The notes: a model not told the origin generated them from the sequence alone. Shown: positions 34,069-43,171, counted from the first letter of the stretch. The stretch: 45,281 bases of DNA from Ga0077536 sp943370145 (GCA_943370145.1 CALRPY020000035.1:1-45281), one strand, 5' to 3'. Numbers and translations are program-made.

Positions 34069-36246
34069 GTGAACAAGAACTACATGTTGCGCATGATGCT
34101 CGCCGGCGGTGCCACCGCTGGTGCACTTGCGTCTGGCGCCGCGCAAGCGGTCGATTTCAACATCACCGGGTTTGTCCGTCAGGAAATCGCGGTTTCCATC
34201 ACCGACGACGAAAACCCCTTTAACCAGTCCGGCAACCCGTTCATGGGTCGGGCCGTGCCGAACTCGATCCTCGGCAACACCAGCGGCAAGGGCCTGGCCT
34301 ACGACAACGGCTTGTTCACGCCCGGCAACCTGGGTTCCGCCGCCACGAATCCGAACTACTTCGCGCAGATCTTCGGTCGCATGACCGGCAATGCGGCAGG
34401 TGGTTGCGGTGCTGCGGGCACTTGCGGCAACTACGCCAATGCCGCGCGCGAAGACAGCGAAATGAACATGTTCGCCACCCGCGCCGAAATCGACGTGCAG
34501 GCGCAGTGGACCGACTCCATCAAGACTTTCGTGAAGTTCCGCGCGTTCGGCGAAGCCGTCAGCAACTTCTCGGATGCCTTCAACGGCGACCACTTCCGGT
34601 CCACCGGTGGCGGCTGGCACGGCGACCGCGCCGGCAACATGCTGGAATGGAACTCGCCCGACTTCATGGTCGACATCCCGTCCGCCTACCTCGACTACAA
34701 CGCCGGCTCCCTGTGGGTCCGTGTCGGTCAGCAGCAGATCGCCTGGGGTGAGGCCTACTTCTTCCGCGTCTTCGACGTCGTGAACGGCCTCGACACCCGT
34801 CGTCACTTCACGCTCGACGTCGCGGCGGAGGAGTTCTCCGACAAGCGCGTTGCTTCGCCGGCCATCCGCGCGAGCTACACCTTCACGAACGGTTTCGAAG
34901 TCGACACCTTCATGCAGATGTTCGCGCCGACGACGATCGTCGGCACCAACACGCCGTACAACGTGGTGGCCTCCGGCTTCAGCTGGAGCGACAACACCGG
35001 CGAATTCGATGAAGCCGAGAACTCGCTGAATTTCGGCATGCGCGTCAACATGCCGGTCACCGACAAGCTGACCCTCGGCGTGATGGCGGTCAACCGCCGC
35101 AACCCGGATGGCGTGGTCCGCTGGGATGACGCACCGACGACCCTGTCCGATGGCACGGCCAACCCGTTCTGCTTCGGCCCGAACAACGCCGCGGCCGCCG
35201 CGCTGGGCTTCGTGGACCTCGCCGACACCAACAACAACGGCATCGGCGACACTACGGAAATGCTGACCCCGCTCGCGAATGGCAAGTGCGGTTCCACCGC
35301 CGCGCCGGACCCGATGGGCACCGCCTCGTGGGCCGAGTGGATGACCATGGCCGGCAAGAGCCGCCTGAATCCGATCGAAGGCACGCTGGGCTTCCTGAAC
35401 GGCGGCGAGCGCAATGCCTCGGGCACGAACGCCTCGACCCTCGCGGGCGCGAACTTCGGCCTCGGCGCCCCGGGTCAGCTGTTCGACACCCTCAACGGCG
35501 TGACGCGTAGCGGTGCGCAGAAAGACCCGTACACCGTCGGTGTCGCGCGCGCCACGCTCGACGCCTTCTTCAACGGCTTCGGCATGCCGCGCGGCTACAT
35601 CACCCGCGAGTTCAAGCGTGAGAACGTCTTCGGCGCCTCGTTCAACTACATCATGGAAGCCACGCCTGGCTCCTGGCTGGATCAGTTGATCATCCGCGGC
35701 GAAATGAGCTACACGCCGGACAAGAAGTTCACGGCGCTTGATCTCAGCCACGACTTCATCGAGAGCGACGAAATCTCGTCGGCCCTTATCCTCGAGAAGT
35801 ACCACAACGTCTTCCCGAACATCCCGGCGACCTACCTGGTTGCGCAGTGGATGCACAAGACGGATTCGGATCTGTTCGGCCGCCATCTCGACGGCATGCA
35901 GCACGAGTTCAAGGATGACGCCGCGTGCATGCCGAACTTCGCGCCGGGCCAGGCTGACGACCGCCGCTGCGGCCGTCCGGAGGGCAACGACAGCGCCAAC
36001 TACGTGTCCTTCGCCTTCCAGCAGCCGTTCCCGAACCTGATCTGGCGTGCGGACTTCGCGATGCTGATCGACATCCAGGGTGGTGTGCTGCTGCAGCCTG
36101 GCCTGCGCTACAAGCCGAGCACCGACTGGCAGTTCGACCTGTACGCGAACATCCTCCAGGATTTCTCGGAAGGCCAGAACGACGACGTCATCGAGACGCT
36201 GGACTTCGCGGATGAAGTCTTCGCCCGCGTGAGCTTCTTCTTCTAA
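34069..36246 (+). CDS. DUF1302 outer-membrane beta-barrel protein
   Basis: A 725-residue protein. The signal peptide (MNKNYMLRMMLAGGATAGAL then ASGAAQA) is followed by VDFNITGFVRQEIAVSITDDENPFNQ, the usual DUF1302 opening, many alternating barrel strands with aromatic girdles, and a C-terminal FARVSFFF ending in Phe, the outer-membrane targeting signal. DUF1302 proteins are large porin-like barrels linked to hydrophobic substrates. The GTG at 34069 is chosen over the ATG at 34054 because AGGAGA lies seven bases upstream and the signal peptide then has normal length. A terminator follows 29 bases after the stop. Confidence 0.88.
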   Translation: MNKNYMLRMMLAGGATAGALASGAAQAVDFNITGFVRQEIAVSITDDENPFNQSGNPFMGRAVPNSILGNTSGKGLAYDNGLFTPGNLGSAATNPNYFAQIFGRMTGNAAGGCGAAGTCGNYANAAREDSEMNMFATRAEIDVQAQWTDSIKTFVKFRAFGEAVSNFSDAFNGDHFRSTGGGWHGDRAGNMLEWNSPDFMVDIPSAYLDYNAGSLWVRVGQQQIAWGEAYFFRVFDVVNGLDTRRHFTLDVAAEEFSDKRVASPAIRASYTFTNGFEVDTFMQMFAPTTIVGTNTPYNVVASGFSWSDNTGEFDEAENSLNFGMRVNMPVTDKLTLGVMAVNRRNPDGVVRWDDAPTTLSDGTANPFCFGPNNAAAAALGFVDLADTNNNGIGDTTEMLTPLANGKCGSTAAPDPMGTASWAEWMTMAGKSRLNPIEGTLGFLNGGERNASGTNASTLAGANFGLGAPGQLFDTLNGVTRSGAQKDPYTVGVARATLDAFFNGFGMPRGYITREFKRENVFGASFNYIMEATPGSWLDQLIIRGEMSYTPDKKFTALDLSHDFIESDEISSALILEKYHNVFPNIPATYLVAQWMHKTDSDLFGRHLDGMQHEFKDDAACMPNFAPGQADDRRCGRPEGNDSANYVSFAFQQPFPNLIWRADFAMLIDIQGGVLLQPGLRYKPSTDWQFDLYANILQDFSEGQNDDVIETLDFADEVFARVSFFF

Positions 36247-36275
36247 GAAGCTCCACCCGCTTCATGTGAACTTCA

Positions 36276-36304
36276 GGGCCGGCTTCATGCCGGCCCTTTC
36301 TTTT
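36276..36304 (+). terminator. Rho-independent terminator after DUF1302
   Basis: GGGCCGGC (36276-36283) pairs with GCCGGCCC (36289-36296) around TTCAT, and is followed by TTTCTTTT. It ends the RND-YCF48-DUF1302 unit and insulates the exbB operon. Confidence 0.85.
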
Positions 36305-36324
36305 GCGCGCCGCACCCCGATACA

Positions 36325-36395
36325 CTCGGTGCAACTCAACCGAGAGCAGTACCGTCTCGCCGTAGCCGTCCTGCATGCCGACAATACTGTCGGCA
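36325..36395. promoter_or_regulatory. Two operator-like dyads before the exbB-type operon
   Basis: CTCGGT-N8-ACCGAG (36325-36344) and TGCCGACA-ATAC-TGTCGGCA (36376-36395), both perfect, lie between the terminator and the exbB-like start. The second has eight-base arms and the size of a dimer operator. They suggest the motor operon is separately regulated. Confidence 0.4.
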
Positions 36396-36458
36396 GCCAC
36401 GCGACCCCGCTATTGCACTGGCAGATTGGTTCGAACTCGAGTGTCAGGAAAAATCTCG

Positions 36459-37100
36459 ATGCAAGACCCTGTCAGCTATCTTCTGAATTCCGCCAGCACG
36501 CTGGTCGAACTGGGCGGTCCGGTCGTCGCCGTGCAGCTCGCGATCTCCGTCGTGGGACTCGCCCTGGTGCTCTACAAATTCTTCCAGTATGCGGGCCTTG
36601 GCACCGCGCGCCTGGAACCGCTCCGCCGCGCCATCGCCTTGTGGCAGGCTGGGGACCACGAGCAGGCTGACAGGCTGCTGGGGCAATCTTCGCTCGCCAT
36701 CGCAGCCGACGTCAGGTTCGGCCTCGCGCATCTCGAGACTACCCCGCGCGACAGCCTGCGCGACGAGCTCTCCCGCCGCGGCACGCAGTTCGTGAAGCCC
36801 TATGGCAGCCTCCTGCGCAGCATCGAGCTGATCTATTACCTGTCCCCGGTGCTGGGACTCCTCGGCACGGTGCTCGGCATGATTGACGCATTCCGTGAGC
36901 TGGCAGCGGTCGCGAGCAGCGACCAGAATTCCAACGCGCTCGCGGCCGGCATCTGGGAAGCGCTCCTCACGACGGCAGTGGGCCTCGTGATCGCGGTGCC
37001 GTTCACGGTGTTCCATGCGATGCTGGAAACCCGCTACGAGCGTTTCAGCGATGCGTGCGGCGATCTCCTGACGCGCGTGATGACCGCAAAGGTTGTCTGA
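36459..37100 (+). CDS. ExbB/TolQ/MotA-type proton channel subunit
   Basis: A 213-residue inner-membrane protein with three helices (about 21-40, 122-145 and 164-188) and the family core SPVLGLLGTVLGMIDAFREL (129-148), then GIWEALLTTAVGLVIAVPF (164-182). The Thr/Gly-rich helices line the proton path in ExbB pentamers. It works with ExbD/TolR partners, two of which follow in the operon. A weak AGGAA site precedes the ATG. The cytoplasmic loop is about 80 residues, as in TolQ/ExbB. Confidence 0.88.
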   Translation: MQDPVSYLLNSASTLVELGGPVVAVQLAISVVGLALVLYKFFQYAGLGTARLEPLRRAIALWQAGDHEQADRLLGQSSLAIAADVRFGLAHLETTPRDSLRDELSRRGTQFVKPYGSLLRSIELIYYLSPVLGLLGTVLGMIDAFRELAAVASSDQNSNALAAGIWEALLTTAVGLVIAVPFTVFHAMLETRYERFSDACGDLLTRVMTAKVV

Positions 37101-37142
37101 GCCCGGCAGCCTGACGAGCTGGCGCCCGGCCCGTGGTATCCG

Positions 37143-37586
37143 ATGAACGCTGATAACGAAGTCGTGCTTGGCAGCGGCCGGCCACAGCGCCGCAGCGCCG
37201 CCAAGCTGTCGCTGACGCCGCTCGTCGACTGCGTGTTCATCTTGCTCATCTTCTTCATGCTCCAGAGCAACATGCTGCGACCGAACAGCATGGCGCTCCT
37301 GCAGAGCAAGCCCGAAGCGGCGCCCACCCGACCCGACAGCAGCGAGCGGCCGACCGTCCTCTACGTCGAACTGCAGGCCGACCAGAGCGTGTGGGTGGAC
37401 GGCGTCCGCCATTCGCTCGCCACGCTGCCGTCCGCGCTCGACACGCTGCGGCTGTCCGATTTCAAGTCTGCCATCGTGGCCGCGGATCCGGGCGTTCCAC
37501 TGCAGCGTGCCGTCGACGTGATCGACCTGCTCGGCACGCGCGGTCTCCCGGATGTCCTGCTGCGTGAAGCGAGGCAGTTCAAATGA
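37143..37586 (+). CDS. ExbD/TolR-type stator protein, canonical Asp
   Basis: A 147-residue protein with one N-terminal helix, LTPLVDCVFILLIFFMLQS, in which Asp29 occupies the proton-carrying position (Asp25 of E. coli ExbD, Asp23 of TolR). The C-terminal periplasmic domain (about 60-147) has the ExbD fold and ends DVLLREARQFK. The start is 42 bases after exbB, and its stop overlaps the next start as ATGA. Confidence 0.87.
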   Translation: MNADNEVVLGSGRPQRRSAAKLSLTPLVDCVFILLIFFMLQSNMLRPNSMALLQSKPEAAPTRPDSSERPTVLYVELQADQSVWVDGVRHSLATLPSALDTLRLSDFKSAIVAADPGVPLQRAVDVIDLLGTRGLPDVLLREARQFK

Positions 37587-38035
37587 TCGGACGCGATGAC
37601 TCGCGGCGGCTCGTTAGCGTTTCCGGCCTGACCAGTTCCAAGGATCGGCGGCTGGAAAGCACGTTCTTCATGATCAACGTGATCTTCCTGCTGCTGCTGT
37701 TCTTCGTGGTCGCCGGCAACCTCAACCTGAACATCGACGTCAGCCCACCCCGCGCGGATGCGGCGCAGCCGATGACGGCTTCGGCCCAGCAACTCGTGAT
37801 CGATGCGAAGGGCCGGCTGCGCTTCGACGGCGCCGACGTCGACATCGACGCGCTCGCCGCGGCCGTGAAGGCCAAGGGCAGGATCGAGGAGCTGTTGATC
37901 ACCGCCGACGCCGGTGTCGACGCGGTGCTTGTCGCAAAGGTGCTGGACGCACTCTCGGGGCTGGATCTGGACCACGTGACACTGCTGACGCTGGGGCGCG
38001 CGAATGGCGCGCCCGGCGGCGGGAGCGGCGGGTAG
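37583..38035 (+). CDS. ExbD/TolR-type protein lacking the proton-carrying Asp
   Basis: A 150-residue paralogue. The helix reads STFFMINVIFLLLLFFVVAG, so Asn32 stands where the catalytic Asp is expected when aligned with the previous gene (PLVDCVFILLIFF against FMINVIFLLLLFF). The periplasmic domain (about 55-140) has the ExbD beta-alpha pattern and a Gly-rich tail. An inactive subunit paired with an active one would give an asymmetric stator dimer. It is translationally coupled to both neighbours, with the vWA gene six bases after its stop. Confidence 0.82.
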   Translation: MIGRDDSRRLVSVSGLTSSKDRRLESTFFMINVIFLLLLFFVVAGNLNLNIDVSPPRADAAQPMTASAQQLVIDAKGRLRFDGADVDIDALAAAVKAKGRIEELLITADAGVDAVLVAKVLDALSGLDLDHVTLLTLGRANGAPGGGSGG

Positions 38036-38041
38036 GGGCCC

Positions 38042-39253
38042 ATGCGGCGCTGGCCATTCTGGATCGTCCTCGTCGGTTTCTCGTTGGTGATCCACGCGGT
38101 GATTTCCTCGCGCGTCGGCGAGGACATCAAGGCTGGCATCGCCGCCAGCGAGCGCGCCGCGGCCGAGCGCGCGTCGCAGAAGAAGGTTGTAGTCAAGCTC
38201 GACGCGGTCGAGGCGCCCGTCGCGGAAGAGGAAAAGCCGCCGACCGACGAGCCGCTGGATTTCGAGGAGGAATTCGAGCTCGAGCCGCCCGAGATCCTGC
38301 TCGCGCCCCAGGCCGTGGTGCCGCCGCCGCCGAACGTTCCGCTGGCGCTCAGCGCGCAGGCGGGCGGGGCGGGCGAAGCGGTCGAACCCATCCAGATTGC
38401 CCAGCCGCCGCCCGAGGACAGCAGGGCCATTGCCGGACGGGCCAGCGTGCCGACCGTTGGCATCCTCGCGCCCGTGACCCAGGGGGGCTCGGCGGGCGGC
38501 GAGGGCGGTGGTATTGCCGGCTTCGGCGTCGGCATCGGCAATGCGCTGGGCGGCTCCTCGAACCAGTTCGCCGCGTACATCGCGGGGATGCGCGAGGGCG
38601 GGCTCGATGTGCTGTTCGTCGTCGACGCCACGGGTTCGATGGGCTGGGTGCTCGACGAGGTGAAGGCCCGGATCATCGACATCGCCGCGGTGGTGCGCTC
38701 GCTGGTACCGATTGCGCGCTTCGGGATCGTGGCCTACCGCGACAAGGACGACCCGGCCTTCGTCGTGAAAGCGCAGGCCCTGACCTACAGCACCCTCAAG
38801 CTGCAGAACTTCGTCGGCGGCCTGACGGCGGAGGGTGGCGGCAACATGTTCGAAGCCGTCTATGACGGCATCAAGCTGGGGGTCGAGGGTTCCGACTGGC
38901 GCAGCGGCGCGCGCAAGATCATCATCCTCATTGGCGATGCCCCGCCGGACGAGGACCGACTGCCGAGCGTGATCCGCGAGGTCGAGCGCTTCGCGGCCGC
39001 GGGCGGGGTGGTCTCCACGCTGGACGTCAGCGACCAGTCCAACCCCGCCGTCGTCGAGGCGCGGGTCGGGCGCAAGGTCAACCATGCGCTTTATCGCAAT
39101 GACTCCATGTACCAGTTCCGCAATATCGCCGACGCCGGCAACGGCGACGCCGCGACGCTCGAAGGCGAGGTCACGCTCACGCGCCGCCTCGTGACCCTGA
39201 TCATGGGCGACCAGTTCGCGCGTGAAATGCAGGCGCTGCTGGAACTGATCTGA
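38042..39253 (+). CDS. TonB-like stalk fused to a von Willebrand factor A domain
   Basis: A 403-residue protein. A single N-terminal helix (residues 4-21, WPFWIVLVGFSLVIHAVI) is followed by a basic patch and an acidic, proline-rich stretch (53-130) that resembles the spanning region of TonB. A Gly-rich linker (149-172) leads to a vWA domain (about 185-403) with a metal-site motif DATGSMG (195-201; the MIDAS loop with Thr for Ser), YRDKDDP (232-238), TAEGGGN (262-268) and IGDAPPD (297-303). There is no TonB C-terminal domain. The position behind exbB and two exbD genes says the motor moves this protein. I know no named family with this fusion; the function is inferred. The stop overlaps the next start (TGATG). 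Confidence 0.78.
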   Translation: MRRWPFWIVLVGFSLVIHAVISSRVGEDIKAGIAASERAAAERASQKKVVVKLDAVEAPVAEEEKPPTDEPLDFEEEFELEPPEILLAPQAVVPPPPNVPLALSAQAGGAGEAVEPIQIAQPPPEDSRAIAGRASVPTVGILAPVTQGGSAGGEGGGIAGFGVGIGNALGGSSNQFAAYIAGMREGGLDVLFVVDATGSMGWVLDEVKARIIDIAAVVRSLVPIARFGIVAYRDKDDPAFVVKAQALTYSTLKLQNFVGGLTAEGGGNMFEAVYDGIKLGVEGSDWRSGARKIIILIGDAPPDEDRLPSVIREVERFAAAGGVVSTLDVSDQSNPAVVEARVGRKVNHALYRNDSMYQFRNIADAGNGDAATLEGEVTLTRRLVTLIMGDQFAREMQALLELI

Positions 39254-41493
39254 TGCCGCGCGAGACCCGCCCCACCGTATCGAAGTTCGTGCCGCGATGG
39301 CCCGTCGCCTGCTGGCTGCTCTGCTGTGTGCTGCTGTCCCTGCCGGCCTTCGCCGCGAGCGAGGACCCGCTGATTCGCGCCCATGCGCTGCTGGCCGCAC
39401 TGGATGCCACGGTGCCCACGGAAACCTTTGCGCAGACCGCGCGCGATTACGGGGCTATCGTCGACGAGGTGCGGCAGGCCGGCGCCGCCGACGCGACGCT
39501 GATCGCGCTGCGCAAGGTGGCGGCCGAGATGCGCAAGCGCGCGCAGGGGCGCCTGCAGAGCGCGGAAGCCGCCGCCGGCGACGATGAAGGCGCGCTGGAA
39601 AGCCTCTACCGCTCGCAGGTCTGGGAGCACCTGAGTTTCGCGATGTCGGCGTTTCCGTTCTGGGGTTCGTGGCTCGATCTCGCGCTGGCCGAGCGCCCCT
39701 CGCAGGCGGCGAACCGGGTGCAGTTGCTGTGGCGCGCGAAGCGCGGCTTCCGCGCGGCGTCGATGCAGATCTACCAGCCCAGTCTCGTGTATGGCGGCTG
39801 GCTGGGTGTCGGGTTCGTCGCTCGCGCCGAGGGCCAGGACACGCGCGCGCGCCAGATCTTCGACAGCCTCAAGCAGGCCCTGTCCTTTGATCCCAACCAC
39901 CCGGTGCGCAAGGTCGTCGAGCAGGAACTCGCGCGCATGGATGGCCGCGCGCCGATGGCCGCGCCCGGCAGCGCCGCACCGGCCGCGGCAACCGCCGCCG
40001 ACCGCTACCCCGTGCAGCGCGCCGAAGCCTTCACGCTGCTCGCCCAGCACCGCAAGACGAAGGCGGGCGCGCGCGAGGCGGCCGCAAAGCTGCGCGAAGT
40101 CATCGACGGCGGCGGCATGAGCATGCCCCTGCTCGTGGACATCCTGGGCTACCAGGCCGAGATCGTCGGCGAGGACCTGCGCGAATACACCGACCTCGTC
40201 GGCGCCGAGTTCGCGTTCACGAACGAGCAATGGTTCACGGCCGTGCAGAAATACCAGGCCTTCTTCGCGCAAGCCGCGCGCGGTGTCGACCTGAAGTTCG
40301 ATCGCTTCCGCTACCGCCACGCGCTGGCCAGTTTCAAGGCCGACCTGACGGTCGAGGCCGCGCAGATCGCCGAGCGCCTGCTCCAGACTCCGAAGCTCGA
40401 GCCGGACCTGCGCAAGGCAGCGACCAAGCTTGCCTATGTCGCGCGCGCGAAGCGCCTCGACTCCAAATCGACCGCCGATGCGCGCACCGCGCTGAACGTG
40501 GCGGCGAAGCGCTTCCTGGACGCAAGCCCTGCCGATCCGGATGCCGACGGCGCGCGCGTCGTGCTCGCGCAGTCCACGGGCGACACCGGGCAGGCCCTCA
40601 AGCTGCTCGGCGGCGTGAAGCAGGGTTCGCCGCTGCAGGGCGGCGTCGCGGCGACCCGTTTCTACGTCATCGCGCGGCAGTTTGCCAAAGTGGCGAACAG
40701 CATGGACGGCGGCGTCGAAGCGCTCGCGCGGCAGGGCATCGATGCCTGGGACGAACTGCCGTCGGACGACAAGAAGCGGCAGGAGAACTATGCGTTCTAC
40801 CTGCAGCTCAAGGCGGTGGCCGACAAGGACCCGGCGGCGGTGCTCGCGGAAATCGAGCGCGCCGCGCAGAAACCCGAGGCCAGCGCGACCAGTCTCCGCG
40901 CCTACTTCTGGGCCCGGCTGCGCTGCTATGACCGGCTCGGGGATCCGCGGCGAGCGCAGCGGGACATCGCAGCCCTGGGCGACGCCCCCGTGCCGAGCTG
41001 GATGGCGGAGGCGCTTTACCCGTGGGTGCGCAAACAGCCGGATCTGGCGGTGCAGGCCGAATACGCCGCGTTGCTCGCGCCGAAGCTCAAGTCGCTGCCG
41101 GACATGGAACGCCGTTTCCGTCTGCTCGAAATCGAGAACCTGCTCGCCCTCTCGCGCGGCGAGGACGCTTACGAACGCGCCCGCGCCCTGATCAAGGACT
41201 ATCCGAAGGCCGGCGACGGATACCGAATGCTGGCCAAATCGGCGCAAGCGACCAGGCGCCTCGTCGAGGCCGACAATGCCTGGGCCGTCATCACCGACAA
41301 GGTGCCACCGAGCTTCGACGTCTGGTGGGAGGGCATGCTGAGCCGGATCGAACTCCGTGCGGCATCGACGCGCCCGGCCTCGGCCTGCGAACTCGTCGGC
41401 AAGGTGGCGCGGCAGCCAAAGGCGCCCAATCCGGCGTTCGAACGCCGCTGGGCGGATTTGCGCAAGCGGGTGGACTGCGGGGCAGCGTCCTGA
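39253..41493 (+). CDS. Large periplasmic TPR-like helical-repeat protein
   Basis: A 746-residue protein with a signal peptide (about residues 17-34, VACWLLCCVLLSLPAFAAS) and then almost entirely amphipathic helices in pairs, such as ARQIFDSLKQALSFDPNHPVR, which has the TPR spacing and the NP turn. A 15-residue Ala/Pro linker lies near 235. It is probably a scaffold that binds the vWA head or an outer-membrane partner. No enzymatic motif is seen. The start overlaps the vWA stop by one base, implying coupling. Confidence 0.72.
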   Translation: MPRETRPTVSKFVPRWPVACWLLCCVLLSLPAFAASEDPLIRAHALLAALDATVPTETFAQTARDYGAIVDEVRQAGAADATLIALRKVAAEMRKRAQGRLQSAEAAAGDDEGALESLYRSQVWEHLSFAMSAFPFWGSWLDLALAERPSQAANRVQLLWRAKRGFRAASMQIYQPSLVYGGWLGVGFVARAEGQDTRARQIFDSLKQALSFDPNHPVRKVVEQELARMDGRAPMAAPGSAAPAAATAADRYPVQRAEAFTLLAQHRKTKAGAREAAAKLREVIDGGGMSMPLLVDILGYQAEIVGEDLREYTDLVGAEFAFTNEQWFTAVQKYQAFFAQAARGVDLKFDRFRYRHALASFKADLTVEAAQIAERLLQTPKLEPDLRKAATKLAYVARAKRLDSKSTADARTALNVAAKRFLDASPADPDADGARVVLAQSTGDTGQALKLLGGVKQGSPLQGGVAATRFYVIARQFAKVANSMDGGVEALARQGIDAWDELPSDDKKRQENYAFYLQLKAVADKDPAAVLAEIERAAQKPEASATSLRAYFWARLRCYDRLGDPRRAQRDIAALGDAPVPSWMAEALYPWVRKQPDLAVQAEYAALLAPKLKSLPDMERRFRLLEIENLLALSRGEDAYERARALIKDYPKAGDGYRMLAKSAQATRRLVEADNAWAVITDKVPPSFDVWWEGMLSRIELRAASTRPASACELVGKVARQPKAPNPAFERRWADLRKRVDCGAAS

Positions 41494-41594
41494 GGCCGGC
41501 CACCCATCTTTCAACCAGGCAGGGCGCGTTTCCATCACGCACGATCGCGCTGTCGCCCTGACCGATTCCCGGCGAACACGCAGGAGAGAAATTC

Positions 41595-43154
41595 ATGCGA
41601 GTCATCGACTTCTTCGACAAGGCCGTGCTGTCCCAGCCGGACCGGATCGCGTTCGTCTCGAAGGAGCGCAGCCACACCTATCGCGAAATGCAGGCACTGT
41701 CGCTCCGGATTGCCCGTGCGATCGACGCGCAGGGCCTGACTGACGCGGGCCGCGTCGCCGTCTACGCGCCGAACGACGTCGACGCGTTCGCCTGCGTGCT
41801 GGCGGCCTTCCGCGCCAACGCGACGTGGGTGCCGATCAACGCGCGCAACGCGCTCGACGCCAACATCGATTTCATGAACCTGACCGGGTGCGAATGGCTG
41901 TTCTATCACAGCAGCTTCGCCGACAACGTGCGGGAAATCCGCGCGCAGGTCCCGAGCCTGAAATCCGTGGTGTGCATCGATTGCGCCGGCGACGACGCAC
42001 CGTCGCTGGCCGAATTCATGCCGCGCGGCGACGGCCACGAAATCGCCGATGTCCACTACGACCCGCACCGCATGACGACCATCCTCGGCAGCGGCGGCAC
42101 CACGGGACGCTCGAAGGGCATCCTGTGGGACAACCTCACCTGGTCGACACTGCTGGCCGAAACCTCGATCACGATGCCCGCCGACAAGCCGGTGGTGCAC
42201 CTGTGCGCCGCGCCGATGACGCACGCCGCCGGCATCCTGACCTTCATGCTGACCCCGCAGTGCCCGACGAACGTCGTGCTCGAGAAGATCGAGCCGCTCG
42301 AACTCATGGAAACGATCGAGAAGCACAAGGTCACCCACGTCTTCCTGCCGCCGACGGCGCTGTACGCGATGCTCGCGCACCCGCGCGTGCGCGAGTTCAA
42401 CTACTCGTCGCTGACGCATTTCCTGATCGCCGCGTCGCCGGTATCGCCGGACAAGCTCGCCGAGGCGGTCGACGTGTTCGGCCCCTGCATGTGCCAGTGC
42501 TACGGCCAGGTCGAGGCGCCGATGCTGATCACCTACCTGCCGCCGGCGGAAATCGCCGCCGCGGCGCGCACGCCGGCCCTGCGGCATCGCCTGAAGAGTT
42601 GCGGCAAGCCGTGCTCGCTGACGCTGATGGCGATCATGGACGACGACGGTGGCATCCTCCCGCGCGGTGAACGCGGGGAAATCGTGGTGCGCGGCGACCT
42701 CGTCGCGCCCTGCTACTACCGCAATCCCGAAGGCACCGCCGAGGCCCACCGCTTCGGCTGGCACCACACGGGCGACGTGGCCTACTGGGACGAGGAAGGC
42801 TACGTCTACATCATCGACCGCAAGAAGGACATGATCATCACCGGCGGCTTCAACGTGTTCTCCGCCGAGGTCGAGAGCGCGATCAACGCCCACCCCGGCG
42901 TCGAGAACTGCGCGGTCATCGGCGTGCCGGATCCGAAGTGGGGCGAGATGGTCACCGCGATCGTCGTGCTGCGCCCGGGCCAGTCCCTGACGCCGGACGC
43001 ATTGATCGAATTCGCGAAGGAGAAACTCGGCAGCGTCAAGGCGCCGAAGAAGGTCGAGATCTGGCCGGAACTGCCGCGCTCGCCGGTCGGCAAGGTGCTG
43101 AAGACCGACATCCGCAAGCGTTTCTGGGCGGACACCGAGCGCGCGGTCAATTGA
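41595..43154 (+). CDS. Acyl-CoA synthetase / AMP-dependent ligase
   Basis: A 519-residue ANL-superfamily enzyme that forms an acyl adenylate and then an acyl-CoA. The phosphate loop is GSGGTTGRSKG (165-175), a variant of the usual TSGTTG-P-K. The A5-like YGQVEAPM, the HTGD at 391-394, KDMIITGGFNVF, and the catalytic Lys500 in PVGKVLK are all present, so it should be active. An AGGAGAG site precedes the ATG. It follows the TPR gene by 101 bases, so it probably activates the substrate handled by the transport genes (inference). Confidence 0.87.
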   Translation: MRVIDFFDKAVLSQPDRIAFVSKERSHTYREMQALSLRIARAIDAQGLTDAGRVAVYAPNDVDAFACVLAAFRANATWVPINARNALDANIDFMNLTGCEWLFYHSSFADNVREIRAQVPSLKSVVCIDCAGDDAPSLAEFMPRGDGHEIADVHYDPHRMTTILGSGGTTGRSKGILWDNLTWSTLLAETSITMPADKPVVHLCAAPMTHAAGILTFMLTPQCPTNVVLEKIEPLELMETIEKHKVTHVFLPPTALYAMLAHPRVREFNYSSLTHFLIAASPVSPDKLAEAVDVFGPCMCQCYGQVEAPMLITYLPPAEIAAAARTPALRHRLKSCGKPCSLTLMAIMDDDGGILPRGERGEIVVRGDLVAPCYYRNPEGTAEAHRFGWHHTGDVAYWDEEGYVYIIDRKKDMIITGGFNVFSAEVESAINAHPGVENCAVIGVPDPKWGEMVTAIVVLRPGQSLTPDALIEFAKEKLGSVKAPKKVEIWPELPRSPVGKVLKTDIRKRFWADTERAVN

Positions 43155-43171
43155 CGCAGACCCGACCCCCC

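Noticed and set aside
30037..35904. A 1955-codon open frame on the minus strand
   Set aside because: It lies opposite the RND, YCF48 and DUF1302 genes, is full of His/Asp/Arg-rich low-complexity sequence typical of reverse-frame GC-rich DNA, and has no family match or signal.
39091..41538. An 815-codon minus-strand open frame
   Set aside because: It mirrors the helical-repeat gene, which has a signal peptide and overlapping coupled start on the plus strand.
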